This document shows positions 7,327-16,168 of a DNA stretch of 64,000 bases, piece by piece; the first letter of the stretch is position 1; every line of letters begins with the position of its first letter. Below the pieces are notes generated by a model. The model made no database searches. It saw nothing but the letters and a program-made list of their open reading frames with translations, and had not been told where the DNA came from. The stretch spans positions 1 to 64,000 of the forward strand of contig NZ_JPKG01000019.1 in assembly GCF_000735605.1 (NCBI RefSeq), written 5' to 3'. Position numbers and translations under genes: made by a program. Origin of the DNA: Allobosea sp. LC85 (GTDB taxonomy: Bacteria; Pseudomonadota; Alphaproteobacteria; Rhizobiales; Beijerinckiaceae).

Positions 7327-8745
7327 TCAGAGCCGCAAGGGCGCCATCAGGCGCTCGATCGAGGGCAGCGTCTCCAGATCGCGCACCATGGCGATCACCT
7401 CCTCGATCCGTTCCCGGCCGAGATTGGCGAAGCCTGCGGTTTCGCGGAACTTGTCCGAGACCTCCTCGTAGCTCATCGGGTTGGCCGGGCTTCCCTTGCC
7501 GAAATCGGCCCGGCCCGAGATTGTCCGGCCATCTTTCAGCGTGATGGCGATGAGGGTCGTCATCTTGTCGTAGCCTGCGGCCTCGGCCTCATCGTCCACC
7601 ACGAAATCGATCCGCTCGATCATCGCCTTGACGTCGGCGCGGTTCACCACCTCGTCGGTGAACTCGGCGAGGCCTGCTTTCCCCTCGATCAGGAGGATCG
7701 CCATGCAGAACTCCATCGAGAACTTGGCCTGGAGCTCGTTGGTCGGCCGATGGTGGATCAGCGCATTGGGCATGTTGTGGTTGGTGCCGACGCGGACCCG
7801 CTCCACCGCGTCCGCCGTGATCTTGTTCTCACGGATGAGACGCAGCATCTCGGTCATGCCGGGATGGGTCAGCGAGCCTGAAGGATGCGGCTTGATCGAG
7901 ATGCCGGGCGCCGCGAAGGTCCAGGGCGCACCGAGCTGGTTCAGGATGGCGCCCTCGTCATAGCCGCCGCCGGCGGCGCGGAAGAAGCCGCGCGGCGCCT
8001 CCAGGATCTTGTCCGTGGCGCTCCAGCCATATGCGGCGAACTGCGCTGCCGCGACGCCGCTCTCCGACGAGCGCCCGGCATGGAAAGGCTTGGTCATCGT
8101 GCCGAAATTCTCGCGCAGCCCGGCCGACTGGCTGCCGGCGATGGACAGCGCGCGCAGGGTCTGGTCGAGGTCGAGCCCCATCAGCCTGGCGCTGGCGGCT
8201 GCAGCGGCAAAGGTGCCGCAGGTGGCCGTGGCGTGGAAGCCGGTCTGGTAGTGCCGCGGGTTGATCGCCTCCGCGATCTTGCACTCCACCTCGACGCCAA
8301 GATGGTAGGCGAGCATCACATCGCGTCCGCTGGCGCCTTTCGCCTCGCCCATGGCGAGCGCCGCCGGCAGCGCAGGTGCGGTCGGATGGGTGAGAAGCCC
8401 GTAGACCCGGTCCTTGGCCACGGCGAGCTGAGTGTCGTCGTAATCGTCGGCGTGAATACCGACGCCATTGGCGAAGGCCGCGAAGCGCGGCGCGACCTTC
8501 AGCCCCGAGCCAATGACCGTGGCCGGTCCGGCAGCGAGGTTCAGATCGGCCAGGTGGCGGCGGACATATTCGCCGCTATGGGCGACCGAGCCAGACAGCG
8601 CCAGCCCGAGCCCGTCGAGGATCGATTTCTTGCCGAGCGCGACGACATCGCCGGGCAAATCCGTCGGCGATGCGTCGCAGATGAAGGACGCCACATAGCG
8701 CGTCAGGCCGTTATCCGAGGGCGAAAAATTATCGGGCGTCTTCAT
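7327..8745 (-). CDS. MmgE/PrpD family protein (dehydratase, decarboxylase or epimerase)
   Basis: A 472-residue member of the MmgE/PrpD family, which includes 2-methylcitrate dehydratase, cis-aconitate decarboxylase and iminodisuccinate epimerase. The acid motif HADDYDDT (98-105), His120 in LLTHPT, His171, and Lys219 with His222 in TKPFHAGR align with residues important in cis-aconitate decarboxylase. SIKPHPSGSLTHPG lies in the C-terminal half. The start has no alternative near the operator at 8791. It is the first gene of a two-gene unit with the dehydrogenase downstream. It is a close paralogue of the protein at 14631-16073. Methylcitrate synthase and PrpB are absent, so propionate degradation is unlikely. 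Confidence 0.85.
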   Translation of the reverse strand: MKTPDNFSPSDNGLTRYVASFICDASPTDLPGDVVALGKKSILDGLGLALSGSVAHSGEYVRRHLADLNLAAGPATVIGSGLKVAPRFAAFANGVGIHADDYDDTQLAVAKDRVYGLLTHPTAPALPAALAMGEAKGASGRDVMLAYHLGVEVECKIAEAINPRHYQTGFHATATCGTFAAAAASARLMGLDLDQTLRALSIAGSQSAGLRENFGTMTKPFHAGRSSESGVAAAQFAAYGWSATDKILEAPRGFFRAAGGGYDEGAILNQLGAPWTFAAPGISIKPHPSGSLTHPGMTEMLRLIRENKITADAVERVRVGTNHNMPNALIHHRPTNELQAKFSMEFCMAILLIEGKAGLAEFTDEVVNRADVKAMIERIDFVVDDEAEAAGYDKMTTLIAITLKDGRTISGRADFGKGSPANPMSYEEVSDKFRETAGFANLGRERIEEVIAMVRDLETLPSIERLMAPLRL

Positions 8746-8790
8746 GGCGTCCTCCAGGCTAGGCCATCAGCCTCTAATTGTCTTTTGCTG

Positions 8791-8802
8791 ATTGTCAACA
8801 GT
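8791..8802. promoter_or_regulatory. Candidate FCD-GntR operator, ATTGTCAACAGT
   Basis: A near-palindrome in the 122-bp gap between the divergent MmgE/PrpD gene (start 8745) and the GntR gene (start 8868). A half site AATTGTC lies just to its left. The position suits autoregulation and control of the divergent operon. Confidence 0.55.
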
Positions 8803-8867
8803 TTAAGATCCGATGGCATTGGCCGACCCGGACTGATAGATTGGGCCCATCACACGGAACCCAGTGC

Positions 8868-9554
8868 ATGAGCCTCGATATCGATTCCGCCCTGCAGCTT
8901 CGCCGCAACCAGTCCCTGACCTCGATCATCCGGCACGAGTTGGAGCAGATGATCGAGCGTGGCGAACTGAGCGCCGGCGAGCGCCTCAACGAGAACGCGC
9001 TCGCCGCCCGGCTGGGAGTCAGTCGGGGCCCGATCCGCGAGGCATGCAGGGGGCTGGAGCAGAGCGGTCTGGTGAACGTGGTGGTCAACCGTGGCGTGTT
9101 CATCCGCGCGCTCGACGGGCGTGAAGCGGCCGAGCTCTACGAGATCCGGGCGGCGCTCTATGGTCTGGCAGGCAGGCTGCTGGCGTCCATCGTCACCGAC
9201 GAACAGGTCGCCATCCTCTCCGGCTATGTCGCGGAGATGGACGCCGCGATGGCAGCGGGGGACCTCAACAGCTTCTATCCCGGCAATCTGCGCTTTCACG
9301 AAGCCATCGTCGAATTCGGTGGCAATGGCCGCCTCGCAGCCGAATGCGCCGCCATCCACCGCGAGATGCACCTCCTGCGCCGCCGCACCCTCGATATGCC
9401 GGGCCGGATGGCGACCTCGAATGACGAGCACCGCGTGATCCTCGAGCGGATCGCGGCGCGTGACCCCGCCGGCGCCGGAGCTGCCCTGGAGGAACATGTC
9501 TTGATCAGTCGCGCCGCATTGTTCGGCCCGCTCGGCCATTACCCGGACGCCTGA
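8868..9554 (+). CDS. GntR-family regulator, FCD subfamily
   Basis: A 228-residue transcription factor. The winged helix is at about 15-80 (SIIRHELEQMIERGELSAGERL, then ARLGVSRGPIREACR, then VNRGVFIR). The FCD ligand domain follows, with metal-binding candidates in LRFHEAIVE, DEHRVILERI and EEHVLIS. Such proteins usually bind a carboxylic acid or sugar acid and release DNA. The ATG at 8868 matches the family start; the frame upstream is not homologous. It is divergent from the MmgE/PrpD-dehydrogenase unit and its stop directly abuts that of the convergent ABC permease gene. It is very similar to the GntR protein at 13897 (SRGPxREAxRxLE, NRGVFIR). Confidence 0.9.
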   Translation: MSLDIDSALQLRRNQSLTSIIRHELEQMIERGELSAGERLNENALAARLGVSRGPIREACRGLEQSGLVNVVVNRGVFIRALDGREAAELYEIRAALYGLAGRLLASIVTDEQVAILSGYVAEMDAAMAAGDLNSFYPGNLRFHEAIVEFGGNGRLAAECAAIHREMHLLRRRTLDMPGRMATSNDEHRVILERIAARDPAGAGAALEEHVLISRAALFGPLGHYPDA

Positions 9555-11285
9555 TCAACCACGGACCGGCGCGACCCTCGCTCCGCCCAGGAGCGGCAGG
9601 CGGTTGGCGAGGAAGACGACCGCGAACGAAACCATCAGCAGCATGATCCCGAGCACCGAAATCGCGCCGAGATCGCCGGATTCGTTCAGGTCGTAGATGA
9701 TGACCGATACGAGCTTGGTGTCGGCCGTGGTCAGCAGGATCGTGGCCGAAAGCTCGCGGATCGTGCCGATGAACACGAAGCACCATGCCGCCACGACATT
9801 GGAGCGCAGCAGCGGCGCGGTGATGGTGCGCAGCGTCGTCATCCGCGTCGCGCCGAGGATGCGCCCCGCCTCCTCGAGTTCGACATGCACGCTCTTGAAG
9901 GCGGACGAGAGCTGTTGGTAGCCCGCAGGCATCTCGATGGTCAGGAAGGCGATCAGCAGGATCCAGAGCGTGCCGTAGAGCGGCAATATCGGACTGGAAT
10001 AGCTGAGGAAGAGGCCGACGCCGAGCACGATGCCGGGGATCGCGACAGGTGCGGTGGCGAGATAGCCGAGCAGCGGGGCCCCGCGCGAACTGCCGCGCGT
10101 GACGAGATAGGCCACGACGAGCGCGATTGCCGTCCCGATGGTCGCCGTGAGGAAGCCGAGCAGGAACGTGTTGCGCAGCGCCAGCTGCGTCGCCGAGAAC
10201 TCGAAGAACACGAACCAGATATGGTGGAGCGTGAAGCTCTCGAAGGTCAGCGGTTCGGCCACCGTGCGGGTGAGCGCGGTCTTCACCAGCGCGGCATAGG
10301 GCATCAGCACCGTCAGCGACAGGACGAGGAAGGTGAAGCCGAGCGCGAGCCATTTCCAGCGCCCGAGCACCGTGATCCGCGCACTCCCGCTCTTGCCGCC
10401 GACCGTGGTGTATCCGCGCCGGCCGAGGATGCGCCGCTGCGTCCAGAGCAACAGGATGGTGACGAGGAGCAGCGGCAGCGCGGCCGCCGCCGCGAGCCCG
10501 GGCTTGGGCGGATATTGGAACAGGCTCCAGATCTTGGTGGTGATGACGTGGAAATTCGCCGGCAGGGCGAGGATGGCCGGCGAGCCGAACATGGTCAGCG
10601 CCTGCAGCACTGCGATGAGCGAGCCTGCGAGCATGGCCGGCAGGACGAGCGGCACCGTCACCTTGCGCAAGGTCGTCCACAGGCCGCCGCCAAGGATGGC
10701 GGATGCCTCCTCGAGTTCGGTCGGAACGCGTTCGAGCGCGTTCGTCACCAAGGTGAAGACATAGGGAAACGTGTAGCACGCGATCGCGAAGACGAGGCCG
10801 GACAGGGTGTAGATGTCGACGAGGTACTCGTACGGGTCGAGACCGAACAGCCAACGATAGACGGCGTTGATGATGCCGCTGTTGGGCGCCGCCAGGATCT
10901 CCCAGGCGATGGCGCCGAGGAAGGGCGGCGTCACGAATGACGCCATGACGAGCCCGCGCACGATCGTGCGGCCCGGCATGTCGGTGCGGGCCACGATCCA
11001 GGCGAGCGGCGTGGCGATGGCGCAGGAGAGCAACCCGACGCTCAGCGCCATGGTGATCGCGACAATGAATGGCCGGCGCAGCGTCGCATCGCTGACCAGC
11101 GCCTTGAAATTGGCGAGGCTGAGGCTGCCGGACTGATCGGTCACTGCGTAGTAGCCGAGCCAGGCAAGCGGCAGCACGACCAGCACCGAGAGGACGACGG
11201 TGAGCAGCACGAAGATCGGCCGCGACCAGTCGATGGCGACGCGGCGTATCGGAACTCCGGACACGATCCCGGTTATCGCAGTCAT
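9555..11285 (-). CDS. ABC transporter permease with two fused membrane domains (FbpB/AfuB type)
   Basis: A 576-residue inner-membrane protein with about 12 membrane segments and two copies of the binding-protein-dependent permease domain. The coupling EAA loops are visible as ELEEASAILGGGLWTTLRKV (first half) and ELEEAGRILGATRMTTLRTI (second half). This architecture is typical of ferric-iron, thiamine and phosphonate-type importers. It works with the solute-binding protein and ATPase encoded upstream on the same strand. A strong double hairpin occupies the gap to the binding-protein gene. The cargo is unknown; the gene surroundings favour an organic acid over iron. Confidence 0.85.
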   Translation of the reverse strand: MTAITGIVSGVPIRRVAIDWSRPIFVLLTVVLSVLVVLPLAWLGYYAVTDQSGSLSLANFKALVSDATLRRPFIVAITMALSVGLLSCAIATPLAWIVARTDMPGRTIVRGLVMASFVTPPFLGAIAWEILAAPNSGIINAVYRWLFGLDPYEYLVDIYTLSGLVFAIACYTFPYVFTLVTNALERVPTELEEASAILGGGLWTTLRKVTVPLVLPAMLAGSLIAVLQALTMFGSPAILALPANFHVITTKIWSLFQYPPKPGLAAAAALPLLLVTILLLWTQRRILGRRGYTTVGGKSGSARITVLGRWKWLALGFTFLVLSLTVLMPYAALVKTALTRTVAEPLTFESFTLHHIWFVFFEFSATQLALRNTFLLGFLTATIGTAIALVVAYLVTRGSSRGAPLLGYLATAPVAIPGIVLGVGLFLSYSSPILPLYGTLWILLIAFLTIEMPAGYQQLSSAFKSVHVELEEAGRILGATRMTTLRTITAPLLRSNVVAAWCFVFIGTIRELSATILLTTADTKLVSVIIYDLNESGDLGAISVLGIMLLMVSFAVVFLANRLPLLGGARVAPVRG

Positions 11286-11353
11286 GAGGATCTCCGTGCG
11301 CCGCCGGCGCGCGACGCGCCAGCGCCGGGTGCAGCTCTCGTCGTTGGGCGATG

Positions 11354-11387
11354 CACGGCGCGGAAGCCCCGCGCCGTGGCTTCCGCG
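11354..11387 (-). other. Two mutually exclusive 10-bp hairpins between binding-protein and permease genes
   Basis: CACGGCGCGG (11354-11363) pairs perfectly with CCGCGCCGTG (11369-11378), leaving a 5-nt loop. CGCGGAAGCC (11359-11368) pairs perfectly with GGCTTCCGCG (11378-11387), leaving a 9-nt loop. The arms overlap, so only one hairpin can form at a time. There is no U-run, so it is not a classic terminator. In the minus-strand transcript it would protect or delimit the binding-protein message and lower permease expression. Confidence 0.6.
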
Positions 11388-11397
11388 CGGGACCGGA

Positions 11398-12459
11398 TCA
11401 GGTGCCGAAATACTCTTCGTATTTCTTCTTGATCATCTCGATATTGGGCTCGAGCTTCAGCGGATCGGAATAGAGCAGCTTGATCTTGGAAAGCGGCGTG
11501 CGCGTCTCCTTCTCCTTGACGCGCGGGTGGAACGAGCGCAGCCCGCCGGAATCGCTGTTGAGTTGCTGCGTCTCCTGGTCGAACAGGAAGGAGTAGAACA
11601 GCTTCGCGGCATTGGGATGCGGCGCGCTCTTCAGGATCCCGCTATGACCGATGGCGATCGGCGTGCCTTCGGTCGCATAGACGATCTCGACGGGAACACC
11701 GGTCTCCTTGAGCATGAACATATTGTACTCGTTGCCGTCGGCCTCGATGGAACGCTCGCCCTGGGCGAGTTTCTTCGGCGGCTCGGTCGATGACTGGACC
11801 TGCATGATGCGCTGCTTGCCGAGCTTCTCGAAGAACTCCCAGCCAAGCGCCTGACTGAGGACGTCGGTACCGGTCATCACCGTGCCGGAATAGCCGGGAT
11901 GGGCCTTGACGATGCGCCCGCGCCATTTCGGATCGAGCAGGTCGGCATGGCTCTTCGGCGCATCCTCCGCCTTCACCTGCTTGCTGTTGTAGCCGATGAC
12001 CGAGAGATGGGCGCGATAGGCCGCATAGTAGCCGTCGGCATCCTTGGCCTCCTTCGGCCAGTCCTTGGCGACCTCGGCCGGCACGGCCTGGGCCAGCCAG
12101 CCATTGCGCTTGAACAGGACGAAATGCACCGCGTCGGAGGTTTCGACGACGTCGGCATTATGGATCGAGCTGCCATATTCCTGGCTGAGGCGCTGGAACA
12201 CGCGCTCGGAGCCGGAACGCTCAACCTTCACCTTGACGCCGGGATATTTCGCTTCGAAGGCGTTACCGACCTTTTCGGAGACCGCCACGTCGGTCGCGGT
12301 ATAGAAGGTGACCGTGCCTTCCTTCTTCGCCGCCGCGATGAGCTCCGGCGTGACCTGATAGGGGGCCGGCGCCTGCGCCAGAGCGGGCATGTTTCCGAGA
12401 GCGCTCGAGAGCAGAAGGCCGGCGATCACGGATCGTCTGTCGAACATTGGGCGTGTCAT
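11398..12459 (-). CDS. ABC transporter substrate-binding protein (family 1, iron/organic-anion type)
   Basis: A 353-residue periplasmic protein with a signal peptide of about 29 residues (RRSVIAGLLLSSALG, cleavage after ALAQA). The mature part has the family pattern: AAKKEGTVTFYTATD near the start, FEAKYPGVKVKVERSGSERV, then DPKWRGRIVKAHPGYSGT in the second lobe. The family binds ferric iron, thiamine, phosphonates or small organic anions; no conserved Tyr pair of ferric binders can be assigned here. GAGGAGGAACGAG precedes the ATG. It lies between the ATPase and permease genes of one operon. Confidence 0.85.
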   Translation of the reverse strand: MTRPMFDRRSVIAGLLLSSALGNMPALAQAPAPYQVTPELIAAAKKEGTVTFYTATDVAVSEKVGNAFEAKYPGVKVKVERSGSERVFQRLSQEYGSSIHNADVVETSDAVHFVLFKRNGWLAQAVPAEVAKDWPKEAKDADGYYAAYRAHLSVIGYNSKQVKAEDAPKSHADLLDPKWRGRIVKAHPGYSGTVMTGTDVLSQALGWEFFEKLGKQRIMQVQSSTEPPKKLAQGERSIEADGNEYNMFMLKETGVPVEIVYATEGTPIAIGHSGILKSAPHPNAAKLFYSFLFDQETQQLNSDSGGLRSFHPRVKEKETRTPLSKIKLLYSDPLKLEPNIEMIKKKYEEYFGT

Positions 12460-12515
12460 TCTCGTTCCTCCTCATTGTCATGATGTTCGCGAGATTGTTT
12501 TCGGCGCCCCCCGGT

Positions 12516-13577
12516 TCAGCGGGCGAGAGCGCGGCAGTGCTCCTGTGGAAAGTGCAGCCAGACAGGCTGGCCGCGGTCGATTGCAAGATGCGGTTCGGCA
12601 ACCGTGCGGATCTGCGCGCCGCCGGGAAGCTCGATCAGGTAGTCGCGATGCGAGCCGAGATAGACCTGGCGCAGGACGGTGCCCTGAGCCCGATTGGGTC
12701 CGTCGCCCTGCGGCTTCGCGTCCAGCACGATGTCATGGTGGCGCACGGAAACCACGCCGTTCCCGCCGGCCGAGAAATCGCCGGTGCCGCAGCGAAGCTT
12801 CAGCGGGCCGCACTCCACCGTATCGACATCGAGCCAACGGCCCTTCAGGATGTTGGTGCCGCCGAGGAAGCGCGCCACGAATTCCGATTGCGGCCGCTCA
12901 TAGATCTCTTCCGGGCTCCCCACCTGCTCGATCCGGCCCTGGTTCATCACCACGATGAGATCGGCCGTGGTCATGGCCTCGGCCTGGTCGTGCGTCACAT
13001 AGACGGTGGTGTAGCGATAGGCGTCGTGGAGGCGGCGGATCTCGAAGCGCATCTCCTCGCGGAGATTGGCGTCGAGATTGGAGAGCGGCTCGTCGAGCAG
13101 CAGGATCTCGGGCTCGACGACAAGCGCGCGTGCAAGCGAAACGCGTTGCTGCTGCCCTCCGGAAAGCTCTCCCGGATAGCGCTCGGCCAGCGGCTTCAAT
13201 CGCGTGACGTCGAGGATCTTGTCGACAAGCCGCGCGATCTCAGCCGCCTGCATCTTCCGGAGGGACAGGCCGTAGCCGATATTCTCGCGAACCGTCATGT
13301 GCGGCCAGAGCGCGTAGCTCTGGAAGATCATCGACATGCCCCGCCGTTCGGGTGGCTCGCTCCAGCCGGCCGATGAGATCGTGCGCCCGCCGACATGGAC
13401 CTCACCGCCCTTGGGCGTGATGAAGCCGGCGATGAGGCGCAAGGTGGTCGTCTTGCCGCAGCCCGATGGCCCGAGCAGGCAGACGAGATTGCCCTTCTCG
13501 ACATTCAGATCGACGCGATCGACCACCGTCATCGCACCGTACCGCATCGTCAGATCGGCAAGTTCCAGAAACGCCAA
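12516..13577 (-). CDS. ABC transporter ATP-binding protein (FbpC/PotA type)
   Basis: A 353-residue cytoplasmic ATPase energising the adjacent importer. Walker A is GPSGCGKTTT (about 36-45), the Q-loop is FQSYALWPHM, the signature is LSGGQQQR, Walker B is ILLLDEP, and the switch His is in VTHDQAEAM. A TOBE-like regulatory region follows after residue 240. I chose the TTG at 13577 because GGGAGG lies 8 nt upstream and homology begins at once; an ATG frame starting at 13697 adds a non-homologous Arg/Pro-rich stretch covering the promoter. An operator-like palindrome lies 130 bp upstream. First gene of a three-gene operon. Confidence 0.88.
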   Translation of the reverse strand: MAFLELADLTMRYGAMTVVDRVDLNVEKGNLVCLLGPSGCGKTTTLRLIAGFITPKGGEVHVGGRTISSAGWSEPPERRGMSMIFQSYALWPHMTVRENIGYGLSLRKMQAAEIARLVDKILDVTRLKPLAERYPGELSGGQQQRVSLARALVVEPEILLLDEPLSNLDANLREEMRFEIRRLHDAYRYTTVYVTHDQAEAMTTADLIVVMNQGRIEQVGSPEEIYERPQSEFVARFLGGTNILKGRWLDVDTVECGPLKLRCGTGDFSAGGNGVVSVRHHDIVLDAKPQGDGPNRAQGTVLRQVYLGSHRDYLIELPGGAQIRTVAEPHLAIDRGQPVWLHFPQEHCRALAR

Positions 13578-13705
13578 TGCATCCTCCCAGACGCGATATC
13601 GCCCGGACATCCATGGTCCGGGCTTTGTTCTTCTGGGTCGACGGCGAGCAGGCGCTCCTGCTCCGCCACCCCAATTTTCAATCGAGCTAAGGGCCAATCC
13701 TAAGG

Positions 13706-13717
13706 ATTGTCAACAAT
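13706..13717. promoter_or_regulatory. Candidate FCD-GntR operator, ATTGTCAACAAT
   Basis: Located upstream of the ABC operon. On the minus strand it reads ATGCTTATTGTTGACAAT and matches the pdxA/dehalogenase site in 17 of 18 positions including the flank. This makes joint control of these two loci likely. Confidence 0.6.
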
Positions 13718-13857
13718 AAGCATTTAACGATCAGCCCTGAAATGCACTTGAACGGCTGCGCAGGGGCCGACCTGATCTTTGCGTCTTGCCGGCAGTCGGC
13801 AGGTCCGACTCCGAAGCGCGACCAGCTCATGGAAGCACGATCATTTACAAATTGCAA

Positions 13858-13869
13858 ACTGTTGACAGT
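13858..13869. promoter_or_regulatory. Candidate FCD-GntR operator, ACTGTTGACAGT
   Basis: A near-palindrome 28 bp before the start codon of the GntR gene at 13897. It resembles the site at 8791 read on the other strand (AAACTGTTGACA). The position suits autorepression of the GntR and downstream carboxylate operon. Confidence 0.5.
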
Positions 13870-13896
13870 TTTCCATTAGCGCTGGTATCAGAGCCT

Positions 13897-14598
13897 ATGA
13901 CCATTCCAGACGATGCCCTGACCATTCTGAGGACACGCTCGCTTTCGGGCGTGCTCGAACGCGAAATCGAGAAGGCGATCCTTGGCGGCGAGATTCCGCC
14001 CGGGAAGCGCGTCAACGAGAACCACCTGGCGATCCGCTTCGGCACCAGCCGCGGCCCGGTGCGCGAGGCGCTGCGAGCCCTCGAAGGCCTCGGCCTGGTC
14101 GAACTCGTCCCCAATCGCGGCGTCTTCATCCGCCAGCCGGCGGTCGAGGAGGCAATCGAGATCTACGATGTGCGTACGGTGCTGTTCGGCCTCGCCGGCA
14201 AGCTGCTGGCCGAGCGCGTCAGCGAGGCTGAGGTCGCACGGTTGAGGGACTATCTGGAGCAGATGGAAGCGGCAGCGCGCCACCGCGATTTCGACCGCTA
14301 CTACCCGCTCAACCTCGCTTTTCACGAATTCATCATCGATGCCTGCGGCAATGGCACGCTCGCCGCGCAATATCGCGGGCTGGTCAAGAAGCTGCACCTG
14401 TTCCGTGCCCGCAGCCTGGTTCAGGGCGGTGGCCTGGAGGTCTCCAACTCGGAGCATCGCGAGATGGTCGAGGCCATCGCCGCCCGCGATCCCGAGCGAG
14501 CCCAGTGCGCCCATTCCGACCATGTCGCCCGCGCCAAGGCGCGCCTGCTCGCCGCCTATCGCAAGGCCGAGGCGCCGCCCTCGCGCCTGACCAGCTGA
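13897..14598 (+). CDS. GntR-family regulator, FCD subfamily
   Basis: A 233-residue transcription factor. The winged helix spans about 15-80 (IEKAILGGEIPPGKRVNENH, then FGTSRGPVREALRALE, then PNRGVFIR). FCD-domain His candidates lie in LAFHEFIID, SEHREMVEAI and SDHVARAK. It precedes the MmgE/PrpD-TTT operon on the same strand with a 32-bp gap, and probably regulates it, as well as itself through the palindrome at 13858. The ATG at 13897 starts the homology; the open frame upstream contains the operator and is not homologous. It is the paralogue of the regulator at 8868. Confidence 0.9.
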   Translation: MTIPDDALTILRTRSLSGVLEREIEKAILGGEIPPGKRVNENHLAIRFGTSRGPVREALRALEGLGLVELVPNRGVFIRQPAVEEAIEIYDVRTVLFGLAGKLLAERVSEAEVARLRDYLEQMEAAARHRDFDRYYPLNLAFHEFIIDACGNGTLAAQYRGLVKKLHLFRARSLVQGGGLEVSNSEHREMVEAIAARDPERAQCAHSDHVARAKARLLAAYRKAEAPPSRLTS

Positions 14599-14630
14599 CG
14601 ATCTTCGTTCAAGAGAAAGCCGGATACGCC

Positions 14631-16073
14631 ATGACCGAGCTCAACCACGTCACCGCCTCCGCCGTCACATTCATCGAGAGCGCGAGCTACGACGACCTCT
14701 CAGCCGAAGCGCTGCGGATCGGCCGGCGCTGCATCCTCGATACGCTCGGGCTCTACCTCGCAGGTGGGCTCGAGGACTCGGTGCGCATGCTGGCCGCCGA
14801 TGCGGCGGAAACCGGCGGCAGGGCCGAGGCGCTGCTGATCGGTCATGGCCATACCCGCGTTCCCGCAGCGCTGGCCGCGCGCGTGCTCGGCACCGCCGGC
14901 CATGCTCATGACTGGGACGACACCCAGGTTTCGAACGACCCGCGCCATGTCTACGGCCTGCTGACCCACCCCTCGGTGCCGCCGCTGACCGCCGCTCTGG
15001 TGCTGTCGCAGCGCCTTGGCGGCGTCGACGGCAAGCGCCTTATGCTCGCCTTCCAGACCGGGTTCGAGGTCGAATGCAAGATCTCGGAATGGATGACGCC
15101 GCGCCATTATCGCCGCGGCCATCACAGCAGCGGTACGGTCGGCACCTTCGGCGCCGCCGCCACTACCGCGAAGCTGCTCGGCCTCAAGGGTGCGGAGGCG
15201 GCGCATGCGCTCGGCATCGCGGCGAGCTTCGCTGCCGGCATCCGCTGCAATTTCGGCACGATGACCAAGCCGCTTCATGTCGGGCGCGCCGCGGAGAACG
15301 GCGTCACCGCAGCGCTCCTGGCGGCGCGCGGCTTCACCGCGGACCCGGCTGCGCTCGACGGCACCTGGGGCTTCTTCCAGGTGATGGGCGAGGGACTTTC
15401 GGAAGAAAAGCTGCCGCAGGGCTTCGGCGAGACGCTGACGATTGCCGAGCCCGGCATCAGCATCAAACCCTACCCCTCGGGCATCCTGACCCACCAGTCG
15501 ATGGACGCCATGCTGGCGCTGGTACTCACGCATGACCTCAAGCCCGAGCAGATCGAGCGCATCCGCTTCTTTGCCGGCAGGAACATCCTTGAGCCGATCC
15601 GCTATCCGCTGGCGCAGAATCATCTCCAGGCCAAGTTCTCGATGCCGGCGCTGCTCTCGATGATCGCGCTCTGTCGCCGCGCCAGCCATCACGAGTTCAG
15701 CGACGCATTCGTGGCCTCGCCGGCGATGCAGGACATGCAGAAGCGCACCGAGGTTCTCAACGATCCCGAGATCGATGCGCGCGGCTACGACAAGATCCGC
15801 TCGCGCATCGAGGTCGAGACCAAAGACGGCCGTACCCTCGTGCAGTGGGCCGACGAGCGCTATCGCGGCGGCCCGGACAACCCGATCAGCGACACCGATC
15901 TCGAGGCCAAGTTCCGGATGTGCGCCGAGGGCGCGATCACCGACGCCGCCCAGGACAGGCTGCTCGAATTGGCCTGGAGCGTCGACGCCCTGCCGCGGAT
16001 GGAGATGTTGGTCGAACAGCTCGTCTTCGACACCAGCCCGGCGGTCCGGCCGCTGCGCAACGCCGCGCAGTGA
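14631..16073 (+). CDS. MmgE/PrpD family protein
   Basis: A 480-residue paralogue of the protein encoded at 7327-8745. It has HAHDWDDT in the acid loop, LLTHPS, HYRRGHHSSGTVG with the conserved His, TKPLHVGRAAENG with the conserved Lys, and GISIKPYPSGILTHQ. These match the residues that family members use for proton abstraction from di- and tricarboxylates. The start at 14631 is the family start; upstream codons overlap the GntR gene. Genes downstream encode a tripartite tricarboxylate transporter, so its substrate is probably what that system imports. The reaction (dehydration, decarboxylation or isomerisation) cannot be decided from sequence. Confidence 0.87.
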   Translation: MTELNHVTASAVTFIESASYDDLSAEALRIGRRCILDTLGLYLAGGLEDSVRMLAADAAETGGRAEALLIGHGHTRVPAALAARVLGTAGHAHDWDDTQVSNDPRHVYGLLTHPSVPPLTAALVLSQRLGGVDGKRLMLAFQTGFEVECKISEWMTPRHYRRGHHSSGTVGTFGAAATTAKLLGLKGAEAAHALGIAASFAAGIRCNFGTMTKPLHVGRAAENGVTAALLAARGFTADPAALDGTWGFFQVMGEGLSEEKLPQGFGETLTIAEPGISIKPYPSGILTHQSMDAMLALVLTHDLKPEQIERIRFFAGRNILEPIRYPLAQNHLQAKFSMPALLSMIALCRRASHHEFSDAFVASPAMQDMQKRTEVLNDPEIDARGYDKIRSRIEVETKDGRTLVQWADERYRGGPDNPISDTDLEAKFRMCAEGAITDAAQDRLLELAWSVDALPRMEMLVEQLVFDTSPAVRPLRNAAQ

Positions 16074-16168
16074 GACGGCCCGGCGCGGACACTCTGCGCC
16101 GCCGCGCGAATCGAACGAGGCCTCTCCGAAGCAGGGAGGCCCATTCATCGATCTCAGGGAGAGAAACC

